From Colwellia sp. (GTDB lineage: Bacteria > Pseudomonadota > Gammaproteobacteria > Enterobacterales > Alteromonadaceae), in the NCBI RefSeq assembly GCF_013214175.1, contig NZ_JABSPA010000010.1:1-64000 (forward strand): 64,000 bases of DNA, given 5' to 3'. The translations under genes were made by a program, and so were the position numbers. The notes under the pieces are model-generated. The model did not search any database, was not told the DNA's origin, and worked only from the letters and a program-made list of their open reading frames with translations. Below are positions 8,369 to 16,581 of the stretch, piece by piece; the first letter of the stretch is position 1, and each line of letters starts with the position of its first letter.

Positions 8369-8584
8369 TCTTAAAATACCAAGTGTTTTCAATGTGATAG
8401 CGTAGGATGTTATATTGAGCTGTAAAAAATACTGACATCAATTCAAATTATCAATCAGTTGATATATATTAAAAAAATGTGACGTAAGTCGTTTTTGGTA
8501 CAAAGTCTTTTTAAAATAAAATTAAGTTCATGACTGCTTTAGGATCTCATAGTTGACAGTAAATTTTTCTGGCATATTCAAATT

Positions 8585-8735
8585 TTGATGTCGCCTTAGC
8601 TCACAAAACAGCAGCGCTAAAATGAAATTTTTTGGTTGGAACGATGCTAACCGTTAGAGCTAAATTATTTGATAACCTCAAGTTTAAGAGGCTTCATCAC
8701 TGTCAGAATGGAGGGGGGGATCAGTGTTAATTAAA
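8585..8735. repeat. segmental repeat R2
   Basis: Second copy of the block described at 7310-7510. The match ends just after CAGTGTTAATTAAATG, so only a trace of the 49-residue gene is left. The sequence then joins directly to the terminator hairpin of PEP-CTERM gene 3. The rest of the 8278-8801 gap holds only the promoter at 8353-8368 and AT-rich sequence. Confidence 0.7.
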
Positions 8736-8747
8736 TGCTATAAACAA

Positions 8748-8778
8748 AAAAACACCAACCATTACAGCTAGTGTTTTT
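8748..8778 (-). terminator. terminator of PEP-CTERM gene 3
   Basis: AAAAACAC (8748-8755) pairs perfectly with GTGTTTTT (8771-8778), with a T-rich tail on the minus strand, about 25 bases beyond the stop codon. Confidence 0.65.
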
Positions 8779-8801
8779 ATAGAATCAATTTTAATAAATT
8801 A

Positions 8802-9596
8802 TTAAGACTTTTTCTTAAATCGACGTGATGCTAAACCAATAATTCCTAATGCAAAAATAGCAAGTGTGGATGGCTCCGGTATTTGTGGCATATTAGCATT
8901 GTAAGCAAAGTTACGTAGTCCAGAATTATAAACGTTACCGTTAGTACTCAATGCGGGATCTACACCACTTCCACTAGCTCCGGCTGATACATACGCAATT
9001 TCACCAGCTCCATATGTACGTAGTGACCATTGACAAGAGCCTCCAGTAGTTGTTGATAAGCAATTCGTGCCTGCCGTCAATCCGGTTAAGCCGTCACGAT
9101 CATTGTACGCACCCGTCGGCGTTATGTTTTCAATATCAAAAAGTCCAGTGGTTAAACTATTCGAACCAACTAGCTGCGTTAGGTCCGTCCCGGGTAAGTC
9201 TACAGAACCAGAACCACCGACAAAGCTTACTAGCCAAGAATCAAATGGGCTAGCAATTGAATCATATCCTGTTACAAAAACGTTACCACCATTGAACACG
9301 TAACTTAATAAGGCGGTAAATTGGTTTTCATTATGTACATTCCCAGAGCCCTCACCACTGGCACTCCAAAAGATAGCATCATAACCCGAAAGGTTACTTG
9401 TTAAATCTGAATTGACCCCAGATGAGAACCCTCCAACTAAAGATGTTACATTATGACCGTCATTTGATAATACATTAGCAATAGAAGTATCACCTGAGGC
9501 ATGATCTTGTGCGTATAAAATAATTCCAGCGTTAGCAAGGTTACTCGATACTAATATTGCTCCCGCAAAGGCAGCTTTTAAAAATTTAAAATTCAT
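8802..9596 (-). CDS. PEP-CTERM sorting-domain protein 3
   Basis: A 264-residue exported protein with a signal peptide (1-23, ending NLANA). The C-terminal signal is IPEP, LAIFALGIIGLA and the basic tail RRFKKKS, nearly the same as in proteins 1 and 2. The body (about 25-120) has ILYAQDHASGDTSIANVL, YDAIFWSASGEG and GGNVFVTGYDS, reminiscent of a glutamine-amidotransferase-like (flavodoxin-like) fold as in ThuA/DUF4350-type domains. I see no complete catalytic triad. The set of three probably arose by tandem duplication with replacement or divergence of the body. Confidence 0.88.
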   Translation of the reverse strand: MNFKFLKAAFAGAILVSSNLANAGIILYAQDHASGDTSIANVLSNDGHNVTSLVGGFSSGVNSDLTSNLSGYDAIFWSASGEGSGNVHNENQFTALLSYVFNGGNVFVTGYDSIASPFDSWLVSFVGGSGSVDLPGTDLTQLVGSNSLTTGLFDIENITPTGAYNDRDGLTGLTAGTNCLSTTTGGSCQWSLRTYGAGEIAYVSAGASGSGVDPALSTNGNVYNSGLRNFAYNANMPQIPEPSTLAIFALGIIGLASRRFKKKS

Positions 9597-9676
9597 AGTT
9601 ATTTTCCTTTTAATTATTTTCCATTAATATTGGTATGGAAAATATTAATCAATTAATTATATTTTTCTTTTATTTA

Positions 9677-9692
9677 GCAAAATGTATGCCGA
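9677..9692 (-). promoter_or_regulatory. sigma-54-type promoter of PEP-CTERM gene 3
   Basis: Minus-strand CGGCATACATTTTGC has GG-N10-GC spacing with a TTTTGC -12 element. It lies 81 bases upstream of the start codon, as in the sister genes. Confidence 0.65.
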
Positions 9693-9899
9693 ACGTAAAA
9701 TACATAACAATTTCAATGTTATGCAAGCTATCCTGATATTTAATAATGAGGCACTGTAAAATAATCAGACACAAAAACACCCCGTCAAGTAATTGAATTT
9801 ATTAAATAATATTACCTTTGCTCTGTTCGGTTAATGACCGCTTTAAGCTCAAAGTTGCCATTATAGGTTTATTCAGATTGAAAGGACTAGCAGTTACTT

Positions 9900-10033
9900 T
9901 TGCCGCTAATAAAGCAGTAGCGCTAAGATGTAATTTTGTGGTTGTGACGATGCTAACAGCTAGAGCTAAATTATTTTATAACCTCAAGTTTAAGAGGTTT
10001 CATCACGGTCAGAATGGAGGGGGGTTATCAGTG
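9900..10033. repeat. segmental repeat R3
   Basis: Third copy of the block at 7310-7510, here continuing into the complete 49-residue gene at 10034-10183. This suggests it is the ancestral, least damaged copy. The hairpin AACCTCAAGTTTAAGAGGTT sits downstream of that gene and could be its terminator. The rest of the 9597-10033 gap shows only the promoter at 9677-9692. Confidence 0.7.
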
Positions 10034-10183
10034 TTAATTAAATGCTAGAAACAAATTAAATTCTTCCGATATAGTCCATTTATCGTGTAGTTGTTCAAAC
10101 TCATTCATTTCTCGAATCGATACATTGTCATTGATTGATTTTTCAGACAAATAATTTAAGCGTGCAAATTCTTGGGCATCCAT
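10034..10183 (-). CDS. small acidic protein, 49 residues
   Basis: The start at ATG 10183 follows AAGGAG at good spacing. The product begins MDAQEFARLNYLSEKS and ends FNLFLAFN. It is acidic and helical in character and the family is not recognised. Truncated copies of its 3' end lie in repeats R1 (7440-7510) and, as a trace, R2. A 20-bp palindrome at 10208-10227 in its promoter region suggests control by a dimeric repressor. Confidence 0.55.
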   Translation of the reverse strand: MDAQEFARLNYLSEKSINDNVSIREMNEFEQLHDKWTISEEFNLFLAFN

Positions 10184-10207
10184 GCAGTTGTACTCCTTTT
10201 TTACTCC

Positions 10208-10227
10208 ATGATTAAATTATAAATCAT
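10208..10227. promoter_or_regulatory. palindrome upstream of the 49-residue gene
   Basis: ATGATTAAATTATAAATCAT is a near-perfect dyad (ATGATT / AATCAT arms) 25 bases upstream of a start codon. It is a possible operator. The binding protein is unknown. Confidence 0.35.
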
Positions 10228-10368
10228 AATTTAAAAGAAAGTTGACCATTTGGAAGAAAAACATATAACAATGAAGTTTAAGAAACAAAGATAAAACAAA
10301 CAAAGAAAGTAAAACAAATAAATATCAATTGGTTAGGGATTGACTCTCTGTATGCTACTGAACTTTAT

Positions 10369-10406
10369 GTAAGTCATGTCTCACAAAAGTGTGAGATATA
10401 ACTTAC
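10369..10406. other. long two-part hairpin, possible inovirus packaging or origin signal
   Basis: GTAAGT (10369-10374) pairs with ACTTAC (10401-10406), and inside it TCTCAC (10379-10384) pairs with GTGAGA (10391-10396), with symmetric four-base internal loops. It lies in the non-coding region downstream of zot, where filamentous phages carry their origins and packaging hairpin. The role is inferred from position. Confidence 0.45.
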
Positions 10407-10432
10407 GAAGTGTATCGTATATTGTAAGGGGC

Positions 10433-10528
10433 ATTACCAAAAACTTCTCCTGGTAACTGTCCAGGAGGATGAATTAGTACCAAAATCAGCTTGCCGGTTG
10501 AGCCAGGTTAAACAACTTTGGTACTAAA
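10433..10528. repeat. origin-like repeat, copy B, beside inovirus zot
   Basis: Direct repeat of 5907-6004. Within it a perfect hairpin CTCCTGG/CCAGGAG (10447-10453 with 10461-10467) precedes a perfect 10-bp inverted repeat TAGTACCAAA/TTTGGTACTA (10475-10484 with 10517-10526). Nested dyads of this type fit a rolling-circle origin for the Rep protein encoded at 15177-16376. An integration-site repeat is the alternative. Confidence 0.55.
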
Positions 10529-10623
10529 ATGCTAAAAGTACGTAAGAATAGTTATCTCCTTAAATACTTTGTGAATCCTTACACTCAACCTAACCACAAA
10601 AAACACCGCTAAATCCAAGTAAC

Positions 10624-11937
10624 TTACAATGAAGCTGACAACATCGGTTGCTCACTTTCTTTGATAGGTTTTTCTATAATTCGAGGCTCACAAGTAACAA
10701 TCTTAAATTGATTATCTTTCTTGAGTTTAACCATGCACTCGTTAATAAAACTAACGTCATACCCAAAGTAATATAAGTCATGGTTGTTAATTGATATCTG
10801 GTCGTCTCCAGCAGTCATAACAAAGAAATATTGCTTATACCTCTTATCCTTGTTCAGCATTACATCTTGATAGCCTGTTAAATATATATTAGTAGCATCA
10901 AAAGGTAGTTCTAAAGGAATAGAGCTTTCATAACTACCTTGAACAGGAATAGAAGAACTAGAAACACCAACACCCTTAACAATGGTTTTGCTAGATATCT
11001 GCCTATTACTTTGAGTTGCTTTACTATCAACTGTAATGGCCTGCGCACTAGAAGTTTGAAAAAACGCATACCATGTGAGGTAGCCGAAGCTAAGAAATAG
11101 TAAGGCGACAACAAAAATAAGAGTAGGATCTTTGAACGCGTTAATTGCTCCTGCTTTAGTAATTTTTCCTGTGCTTGTGCTTCTGTAACATTTATGGACA
11201 TCGATAGGTACCTTTCGCCATTTAGTAGGGTCACCTTTTTTCAAAGGTATTCCAGAGGATTTAGGGCTGTGTTGGTGTATACGTGGTCTACGTTTAAAGT
11301 AAGGAATGAATTCAAACGATTCATTATATTTATGGAAATATGCAAACTCACAAACAGAGCGTACAAGTTTATGAATTTCGGTAATTTCAGGTGTACAGTA
11401 AATAATATCCCAGTTATATTTTCGATGCCGCATGTTAGCCTCACGCATCAACTTCGGGTAAAGAATATTACCGTCTGAATCTAAAATAGTTTCACCAGTA
11501 TCATCAGAAGTAGCTTCTGATAAATCAGGTTTAAAATCATGGATAGCTTTTTTATAGTGATCGTAAAACTTAACTGGAAGTAACTCTTTTAACGATTCAA
11601 TCCCTTTACTATCTAGTTCTTCAGGTTTAAAAACTTTTGTATCGTTAGGGAAAACATCTTGAACTTCATCGATAATGATAAAAGCCTTAACAGGCATCCA
11701 CCAAAACCACCTACGCCAAAGGTATAAACCGTTTTCAGTCTGACTAGATAAGCGCCATATATCAGCACTTTCAGGAAAAATCTCATCGAGTTCCATTTCA
11801 ATGGATTCTTTAGTAAGAATTCCTTCAATATTAGTAACAACAACACGGCCTTCTCTAAGTGCTGGAAGTACTTCAAACCAAAAAGCACTGGCAGACTTAA
11901 AAGAACCAGGAGCGCCATGAAAAATATTAGCAGCCAT
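10624..11937 (-). CDS. zot: Zot-like phage assembly ATPase (pI)
   Basis: A 437-residue inner-membrane morphogenesis protein. The N-terminal P-loop is GAPGSFKSA (residues 8-16) and Walker B is FIIIDEVQDVFP (86-97), both typical of the zonular occludens toxin / pI family. A single transmembrane helix near 270-292 (LIFVVALLFLSFGYLTWY) separates the cytoplasmic ATPase from a periplasmic tail. Known role: it drives extrusion of the filamentous virion through the envelope. It is the last gene of the structural operon, nine bases downstream of the pVI-like gene. The large ORFs overlapping it in other frames are shadows. Confidence 0.92.
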   Translation of the reverse strand: MAANIFHGAPGSFKSASAFWFEVLPALREGRVVVTNIEGILTKESIEMELDEIFPESADIWRLSSQTENGLYLWRRWFWWMPVKAFIIIDEVQDVFPNDTKVFKPEELDSKGIESLKELLPVKFYDHYKKAIHDFKPDLSEATSDDTGETILDSDGNILYPKLMREANMRHRKYNWDIIYCTPEITEIHKLVRSVCEFAYFHKYNESFEFIPYFKRRPRIHQHSPKSSGIPLKKGDPTKWRKVPIDVHKCYRSTSTGKITKAGAINAFKDPTLIFVVALLFLSFGYLTWYAFFQTSSAQAITVDSKATQSNRQISSKTIVKGVGVSSSSIPVQGSYESSIPLELPFDATNIYLTGYQDVMLNKDKRYKQYFFVMTAGDDQISINNHDLYYFGYDVSFINECMVKLKKDNQFKIVTCEPRIIEKPIKESEQPMLSASL

Positions 11938-11946
11938 TATAGTTCC

Positions 11947-12348
11947 TTAGAATTGATTCATAACAAAGCGAGTTACATAGGCTTGAACTATTAAGTTAAA
12001 TCCCTCAAAAAGACGCATATCAACAAGCGCTTGCCTAACATCTTGCGGCAATAAATTAACATTCGCAGCAATCGTACTCATAATCTGTAAGCTCTCTATC
12101 ATTTCCTTAGCAATGGCCCACGAAGCTTTAACAAAGTGAATCATCATAAAAAGTTTCACTTCTAAAGCTGTTTCCATTAAAAATTTAAAAAGGTCAGTGA
12201 TAATTGATGGGATATCCTCAAAAAAGAAATCCCAAAACCCAGAAAATTCATCGGCTACCATTTGCGAGGCTCCTGCTACATCTTCATAGGTATCTGAAAA
12301 AGCAAAAAAGGGGATAAAAAGAACAAGTAATAATATTATTTTTTTCAT
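11947..12348 (-). CDS. inovirus minor coat protein, pVI-like (DUF2523-type)
   Basis: 133 residues with a signal-like hydrophobic N-terminus (MKKIILLLVLFIPFFAFS) and a second hydrophobic region at about 45-85. Small membrane proteins between the adsorption protein and Zot in inoviruses are the pVI analogues that cap the virion with pIII. The assignment rests on position, size and membrane character. It is separated by four bases from the gene before it and by nine from the gene after it, so it is co-transcribed. Confidence 0.7.
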   Translation of the reverse strand: MKKIILLLVLFIPFFAFSDTYEDVAGASQMVADEFSGFWDFFFEDIPSIITDLFKFLMETALEVKLFMMIHFVKASWAIAKEMIESLQIMSTIAANVNLLPQDVRQALVDMRLFEGFNLIVQAYVTRFVMNQF

Positions 12349-12352
12349 TTGT

Positions 12353-14014
12353 TTAATCTCTCAATATTGCTAAAGCCGCAATCAATGAACAAAGCATCAT
12401 AATTGGACCAGCAAGCGCTTTAAAAAAATCACTATAGCGAGACAGTGAAGCATCAACCGAACCATAAGAAAGCTCAATTCTTCTTGCTTGGTAACCAATA
12501 GCATTAGGAACAGTGACACTAAAAATAGTTTTAGCCTCGGCTAGAATAGATCGTATCTGAGAGTCATATTCAGCTTGGGCAGTAACAACCCTAGCTTTAA
12601 TGGCCTCTTGTGCTGAGGAATCAAACATAGATAAAAAAGCGGATTTATCGACATCTTGCGTAGTCGTTGTAAAACTTTTCTCTTCCTCCTCTTCTTTTGG
12701 TTTATCTAGTTTTTCGCCTAAAGCTTCAATAGCAGCAACCACTTTACCGTCACCACTTTTCATCGTTGATTGTATTGACTCCATTGTCATACGTTGACCA
12801 TGTTCAATTGAGTCAAGTTTTTGATTTGTACTCTTTATTAATGCCCCAGTTTCCAAACTAGCTTTGGTTTCATCTGAGTGTTCTGAATTTTCGTCTGGTG
12901 TCCACGTTCCACCAGCATCAAAACAAGCCCGACACAAACCAGCACTAGCAACGGAACAATTACCCGTTCCAGTAGGACAAGAAGTTTCTTGATAATCTTG
13001 TGTTTCATCCCAAGTACCACCCATTTCATTACAAAAACCACGGCTAGCACTAGCACCAACAACAGAGCAAGTACCGTTACTATCAAAATAATTACTATCA
13101 CCCTCACCAACATCAGGATGCAAACCGACATCACAAAAAACAGTGGTTCCATCATCAATGCAGCCATCGTCACAAATGCTACTACCTTGGATAGTAGAAC
13201 AATGTTTATCTCTATTTGCCGCGCAATAATTAGTATTATTTGAGTAAATACAATTATCCTTTGAATCTCCAATACCAGAGCCATCAAAATCTGGCTTGTC
13301 GCTATTTATACAGCCTCCATCTACAGAGCCAGAGCCAGAATAATAAGAGGTATCGCCAAAAGTTACTTTATCTACATCGCATGAAATACCACTATAAGGG
13401 GGAGAATAACAAAGTGATTCAGCGGAGTTATTACCAGAATCTAAAATCAAAGCCTTACATTTATCATCATTTTTACTATCGTTTTCTAAGCCATCAATAA
13501 GACGTTGAATATCCGAAGAACGATAACAATTACCATTAGGGGTATTATCGGGATAATGATGAACATCAAAAGTGGCGTCGTCTGAAGGTGGGCAACGGTA
13601 AGTAGAATTCTCAACAGGGTTGATAAGTTGCGCGTAGGCACCTGCTGAAACTGTTCCACAGTGACCACTTTCACGGATAGTACCTATTTGATAATATAAA
13701 CGAACTGAGAGTTCGGTTACGGTACCAGTCCTAGTTAACCTAAATCCACAACTAGAAGGGCTTGTAATTGCAACAGCCGCCGACAATCTATTAGCACAAG
13801 ATAAAGCACTTGAGCTTATACCCATATCAACACCCAAAATATTACAGGTATAATGTTTAGTGGTATCTAAGAAAGGAAGCTTAAAAGCCAATCCATCAAA
13901 AGAAAAATCTGATGGGATATTGATAGAATGACTAAAAAAAGGCGAAAAAAAAGCGACTATAAAAGCCGCTAATTTCCACGTTTGCAGCGTATTCTTAACT
14001 TGTACGAATGCCAC
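12353..14014 (-). CDS. inovirus adsorption protein, pIII/TspB-like
   Basis: The start is placed at GTG 14014 because GAGGGG precedes it by about eight bases; the open frame extends 14 codons further upstream to an ATG at 14056. The roughly 553-residue product has a signal peptide (hydrophobic LAAFIVAFFSPFFSHS) and a large cysteine-rich, Asp/Gly/Asn-rich ectodomain. It has two related modules with CNEMGGTWDE and CFDAGGTWTPDE around residues 330-390, a Glu/Lys coiled-coil stretch and a C-terminal membrane anchor (about 530-550). This architecture fits the receptor-binding minor coat protein at the virion tip. The host receptor cannot be inferred. Confidence 0.82.
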   Translation of the reverse strand: MAFVQVKNTLQTWKLAAFIVAFFSPFFSHSINIPSDFSFDGLAFKLPFLDTTKHYTCNILGVDMGISSSALSCANRLSAAVAITSPSSCGFRLTRTGTVTELSVRLYYQIGTIRESGHCGTVSAGAYAQLINPVENSTYRCPPSDDATFDVHHYPDNTPNGNCYRSSDIQRLIDGLENDSKNDDKCKALILDSGNNSAESLCYSPPYSGISCDVDKVTFGDTSYYSGSGSVDGGCINSDKPDFDGSGIGDSKDNCIYSNNTNYCAANRDKHCSTIQGSSICDDGCIDDGTTVFCDVGLHPDVGEGDSNYFDSNGTCSVVGASASRGFCNEMGGTWDETQDYQETSCPTGTGNCSVASAGLCRACFDAGGTWTPDENSEHSDETKASLETGALIKSTNQKLDSIEHGQRMTMESIQSTMKSGDGKVVAAIEALGEKLDKPKEEEEEKSFTTTTQDVDKSAFLSMFDSSAQEAIKARVVTAQAEYDSQIRSILAEAKTIFSVTVPNAIGYQARRIELSYGSVDASLSRYSDFFKALAGPIMMLCSLIAALAILRD

Positions 14015-14074
14015 TAGAAAACCCCTCAACAAAACAATAAGTAAAAATCGATGCAAACATTATGGAAGTAAGCA

Positions 14075-14329
14075 TTACTTACGTAATAAACCCAGAACCA
14101 AAGTGATACCAGTAACAACCGACGCAATAGCAATAACAACTAAAGCAGCCGCTGTCGTATTTGCAGTGCCATCAGTACCAGCCGCAGCGATAGCAGTTGA
14201 ATGGTCAACAGCAAATGAGCTAGCAGAAACGAAGAGAGCAGTACCACCAGCAGCAAGTGCTTTAGATTTTTTCTTAGCTTGTGTAGCTACCCACTGACCA
14301 CCAATATTTACCATTTGAATAGTTTTCAT
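14075..14329 (-). CDS. inovirus major coat protein (pVIII)
   Basis: 84-residue precursor: a basic N-region (KKKSK, residues 19-24), a hydrophobic leader ending SSFA at residue 40, then a 44-residue mature protein. The mature part has a polar N-terminus, a central membrane helix (LVVIAIASVVTGITLVLG) and a basic end LLRK. This is the typical layout of the coat protein that lines the filament. A strong AAGGGG ribosome binding site lies just upstream, as expected for an abundant protein. Confidence 0.92.
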   Translation of the reverse strand: MKTIQMVNIGGQWVATQAKKKSKALAAGGTALFVSASSFAVDHSTAIAAAGTDGTANTTAAALVVIAIASVVTGITLVLGLLRK

Positions 14330-14361
14330 GTTTTTCCCCTTAAAGGATTAGTTTTTAAAAT

Positions 14362-14664
14362 TTACGTTTTACCGAGTAATCGGTTAACACGGCCAAGTGC
14401 ATGGCCACTAATAAACCCAATCAAACAAATTGCATTAAACATCGCAAAATCTTCGGCTGAGAATTCAAACAATTCTTTAAGCGTCAAAATGATAGTTTCA
14501 ACACTTATAGAATCGTATTCGGTCTTGGATAACAAAACCAAATCATTGCAAGTCTCAATAGGTGTAGCTGAGGTTTTCAAAGTGCCTGTTCCGTCAACAT
14601 AAACGCAATGGGCAGCATTTGAGGTAAAGCTAAACAACAACACTATTAAAACTAAATACTTCAT
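14362..14664 (-). CDS. exported small inovirus protein, 100 residues
   Basis: Signal peptide (1-17, MKYLVLIVLLFSFTSNA), a short extracytoplasmic part with two cysteines (HCVYVDG and IETCND), and a C-terminal hydrophobic helix (FNAICLIGFISGHALG). Probably a minor virion or assembly protein. The start codon overlaps the stop of the upstream 51-residue gene (ATGA), showing translational coupling. The family is not recognised. Confidence 0.7.
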   Translation of the reverse strand: MKYLVLIVLLFSFTSNAAHCVYVDGTGTLKTSATPIETCNDLVLLSKTEYDSISVETIILTLKELFEFSAEDFAMFNAICLIGFISGHALGRVNRLLGKT

Positions 14665-14816
14665 TTTTTCTTACCTACTAAGAAGTAAGAACGCTGTAAC
14701 TTTTCATCAAAGCTTTTCACTTTAAATTCATTAAGTGATTTCAAAACAATGGGCATAAAAGCTTTGATAGTTGCTATACCCAACTTTTGTTTAGCCAACG
14801 TTACAGCGGAGTTCAT
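14661..14816 (-). CDS. small basic inovirus protein, 51 residues
   Basis: This frame begins MNSAVTLAKQKLGIATIKAF and ends LVGKKK. It fills the gap between the ssDNA-binding candidate (stop at 14819) and the next gene, overlapping the latter by four bases (ATGA). Tight packing with no other frame available supports it as a real gene. The product is basic, without a signal peptide. Its function is unknown. Confidence 0.65.
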   Translation of the reverse strand: MNSAVTLAKQKLGIATIKAFMPIVLKSLNEFKVKSFDEKLQRSYFLVGKKK

Positions 14817-14818
14817 AA

Positions 14819-15175
14819 TTATTTAGCGCTCAAACATTCGTCAAAATGCTTTTTAACCGCAGGGTCAACAGGTGTTATTTTTGAAATCTCATTTTCAAAA
14901 GTGTCCGTGTTGAAACCAACGACAAGGTCATACTCTTTGTTTGAAACAAAGGCGCCAGTATCTATAAGTAAATGGGCGTATTTGGCGTTAATGCTTAACG
15001 ACTGTTTACCAAATGGCGTTTCAGTTGATTGGCCTACCGCTTTACGTTTAAATTTTGGTGCGTTTACGTTTTCCAATGGATAAAGCATTAGTAATAATGC
15101 TGATTCAGCATCAGGGTTTTTGCTTTCAGGAAAACTGGTAATTTGCAGACCACATAAAATGATTTTGTTCGACAT
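14819..15175 (-). CDS. putative inovirus single-stranded DNA-binding protein (pV-like)
   Basis: 118 residues, soluble and beta-rich, without signal peptide or membrane segment. It lies directly after rep (one base gap), where filamentous phages encode the ssDNA-binding protein that coats the genome before assembly. It has a basic patch (KFKRKAV, about 40-46). No diagnostic motif is visible, so the call rests mainly on position and size. DUF1293-type proteins occupy the same place in related phages. Confidence 0.55.
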   Translation of the reverse strand: MSNKIILCGLQITSFPESKNPDAESALLLMLYPLENVNAPKFKRKAVGQSTETPFGKQSLSINAKYAHLLIDTGAFVSNKEYDLVVGFNTDTFENEISKITPVDPAVKKHFDECLSAK

Positions 15176-15176
15176 G

Positions 15177-16376
15177 TTAAACCTCTATAACTTTGTTGAT
15201 TAATTGTTGATAGGTAGGTGGTATTCCGAGTTTACCGCCTGTTTCTTCGGGTAAAATTAAACCCATTGTGTGTTCAATATCACCTTGGAAAACTTCTAAG
15301 ATATCGCCCAAGGCTTTACCAGCAGAGCGGCGAACGTGACGAACACGAGCAGCCACATCGAGACAAACCTCTTTTACTTTACTCATTGACCTAGTTTTAA
15401 CGCCTTTGTCTAAATCAACAGAGGCAGCGAAAGGGCATAGGCCAGCAAAGGTGGCGGCTAAGTTAAGTAAACAATCAACAGACCATTTCTTTAATTCAGC
15501 TTCAGAGCGATACCAGGAGAAGTTATCTTGCTTGATACATTGTTCTAATTTCTTGTCGTAGATGCGCCAATAGATAAGCGAGGTACGAGAGCCGACACAA
15601 ACCATTTCTTGCGTGAATACTTTCTTCAAGTTGCTATCGTAGGTGTATTTGTTATTAGGATTAATTGTTGGAGACTGCCCTCTATTGGAGGTTCTAAACC
15701 AACCGTCCTTGTAAGCTTTTTCGGCATAGTCACAATCAAAGTTTTCGTCAAAATCATCAAAGGCTAAATCGACACGGCTTAACTTAGTGACGGTAAATAC
15801 CTTTGATAGCCAATGGTGCATAACGAATGGTGTTATGTGGCTGAATAATGATTTACAACCCGTACCCGAAATTTGAAAATATATGGTGTCGCGTTGACCA
15901 CCTAAACCAATGAAGCCAACTTCTACGCCATTAGCGCGTAAGGTCATTGAGTCTTTATAGCCATGTAAACCACGACCACGCATAGGTGACATTTCAAAAC
16001 CTAATACGGTATTTACCCAAACTTTTAATGTTCTTTCGTAAAAGTCAGTCATCAACACAGCGACTTTATCTTTATGGGCTTCATATTCGTCAATGCCGAA
16101 AGCTTGGCTTGATTTGATAACAGGTGGTTTTGGATAAATACCATGGCGTTTAATACGCGTTATTTGGGGAACGTCCTTGTTAGTGAAAAATGATTTCTTA
16201 TAACCGGTGACTAATTCCATTTGTAAATTAGCTGCACCCGCTTTACGACAGTAGCGAAGTGCTGAAATTGGGAAAGCAAAAGCTAAGTGATCTATTTTGA
16301 TAGCATCAGATTTTTCATGAGCCATTAACGCTTCAGCAGTTTGGGTATAAACGTCCTTTTTATTACTAACTTTCAT
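15177..16376 (-). CDS. phage replication initiation protein (Rep_trans / RstA-like)
   Basis: A 399-residue rolling-circle initiator. The family pattern is visible: KIDHLAFAFP near the N-terminus, GLGGQRDTIYFQISGTGC (about 155-172), SRVDLAFDDFD (about 198-209), VGSRTSLIYWRIYDKKLEQ (about 263-281) and RSEAELK. The RVDLAxDD and RIYDK motifs are characteristic of replication initiation factors of filamentous phages and plasmids. The catalytic tyrosine cannot be singled out by eye. The one-base overlap with the upstream small gene shows one operon. Confidence 0.88.
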   Translation of the reverse strand: MKVSNKKDVYTQTAEALMAHEKSDAIKIDHLAFAFPISALRYCRKAGAANLQMELVTGYKKSFFTNKDVPQITRIKRHGIYPKPPVIKSSQAFGIDEYEAHKDKVAVLMTDFYERTLKVWVNTVLGFEMSPMRGRGLHGYKDSMTLRANGVEVGFIGLGGQRDTIYFQISGTGCKSLFSHITPFVMHHWLSKVFTVTKLSRVDLAFDDFDENFDCDYAEKAYKDGWFRTSNRGQSPTINPNNKYTYDSNLKKVFTQEMVCVGSRTSLIYWRIYDKKLEQCIKQDNFSWYRSEAELKKWSVDCLLNLAATFAGLCPFAASVDLDKGVKTRSMSKVKEVCLDVAARVRHVRRSAGKALGDILEVFQGDIEHTMGLILPEETGGKLGIPPTYQQLINKVIEV

Positions 16377-16576
16377 TAGAGTTTTCCCTGCTGCACTAAC
16401 TGCGGATAATTACTGTTAGTAATTTCAACTAATTCAGCGTTATAAAATTCAGATGAAGCCCAAACATTGAATAGATACAGAGAACTGAAAAAGTCATAAC
16501 GACGCTTTCCGTTAAAGTCGTAAGTGACATTTACGCCCATGATTGGGTCGCTCTCGTAGTAAATTTCAATGCGCAT
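16376..16576 (-). CDS. small inovirus protein of unknown function, 66 residues
   Basis: The start at MRIEIYYES (16576) is chosen because it overlaps the upstream gene by only six or seven bases; the frame can extend ten codons further to 16606. The compact product has VNVTYDFNGKRRYDFF. It lies between the PrtN-like regulator and rep and overlaps rep by one base. Small proteins at this place are common in marine inoviruses, but I cannot name the family. Confidence 0.65.
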   Translation of the reverse strand: MRIEIYYESDPIMGVNVTYDFNGKRRYDFFSSLYLFNVWASSEFYNAELVEITNSNYPQLVQQGKL

Positions 16577-16581
16577 AACAA

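Noticed and set aside
9818-10048. Plus-strand open frame of 76 residues.
   Set aside because: It runs over repeat R3 and into the end of the 49-residue minus-strand gene, and lacks a ribosome binding site.
10911-11918. Overlapping minus-strand frames inside zot.
   Set aside because: They are alternate frames of a gene with clear Walker motifs, and their products are low-complexity Leu/Phe-rich.
12838-13674. Several long open frames opposite or overlapping the adsorption protein gene.
   Set aside because: Low-complexity products caused by the biased codons of the Cys/Asp-rich gene. Shadows.
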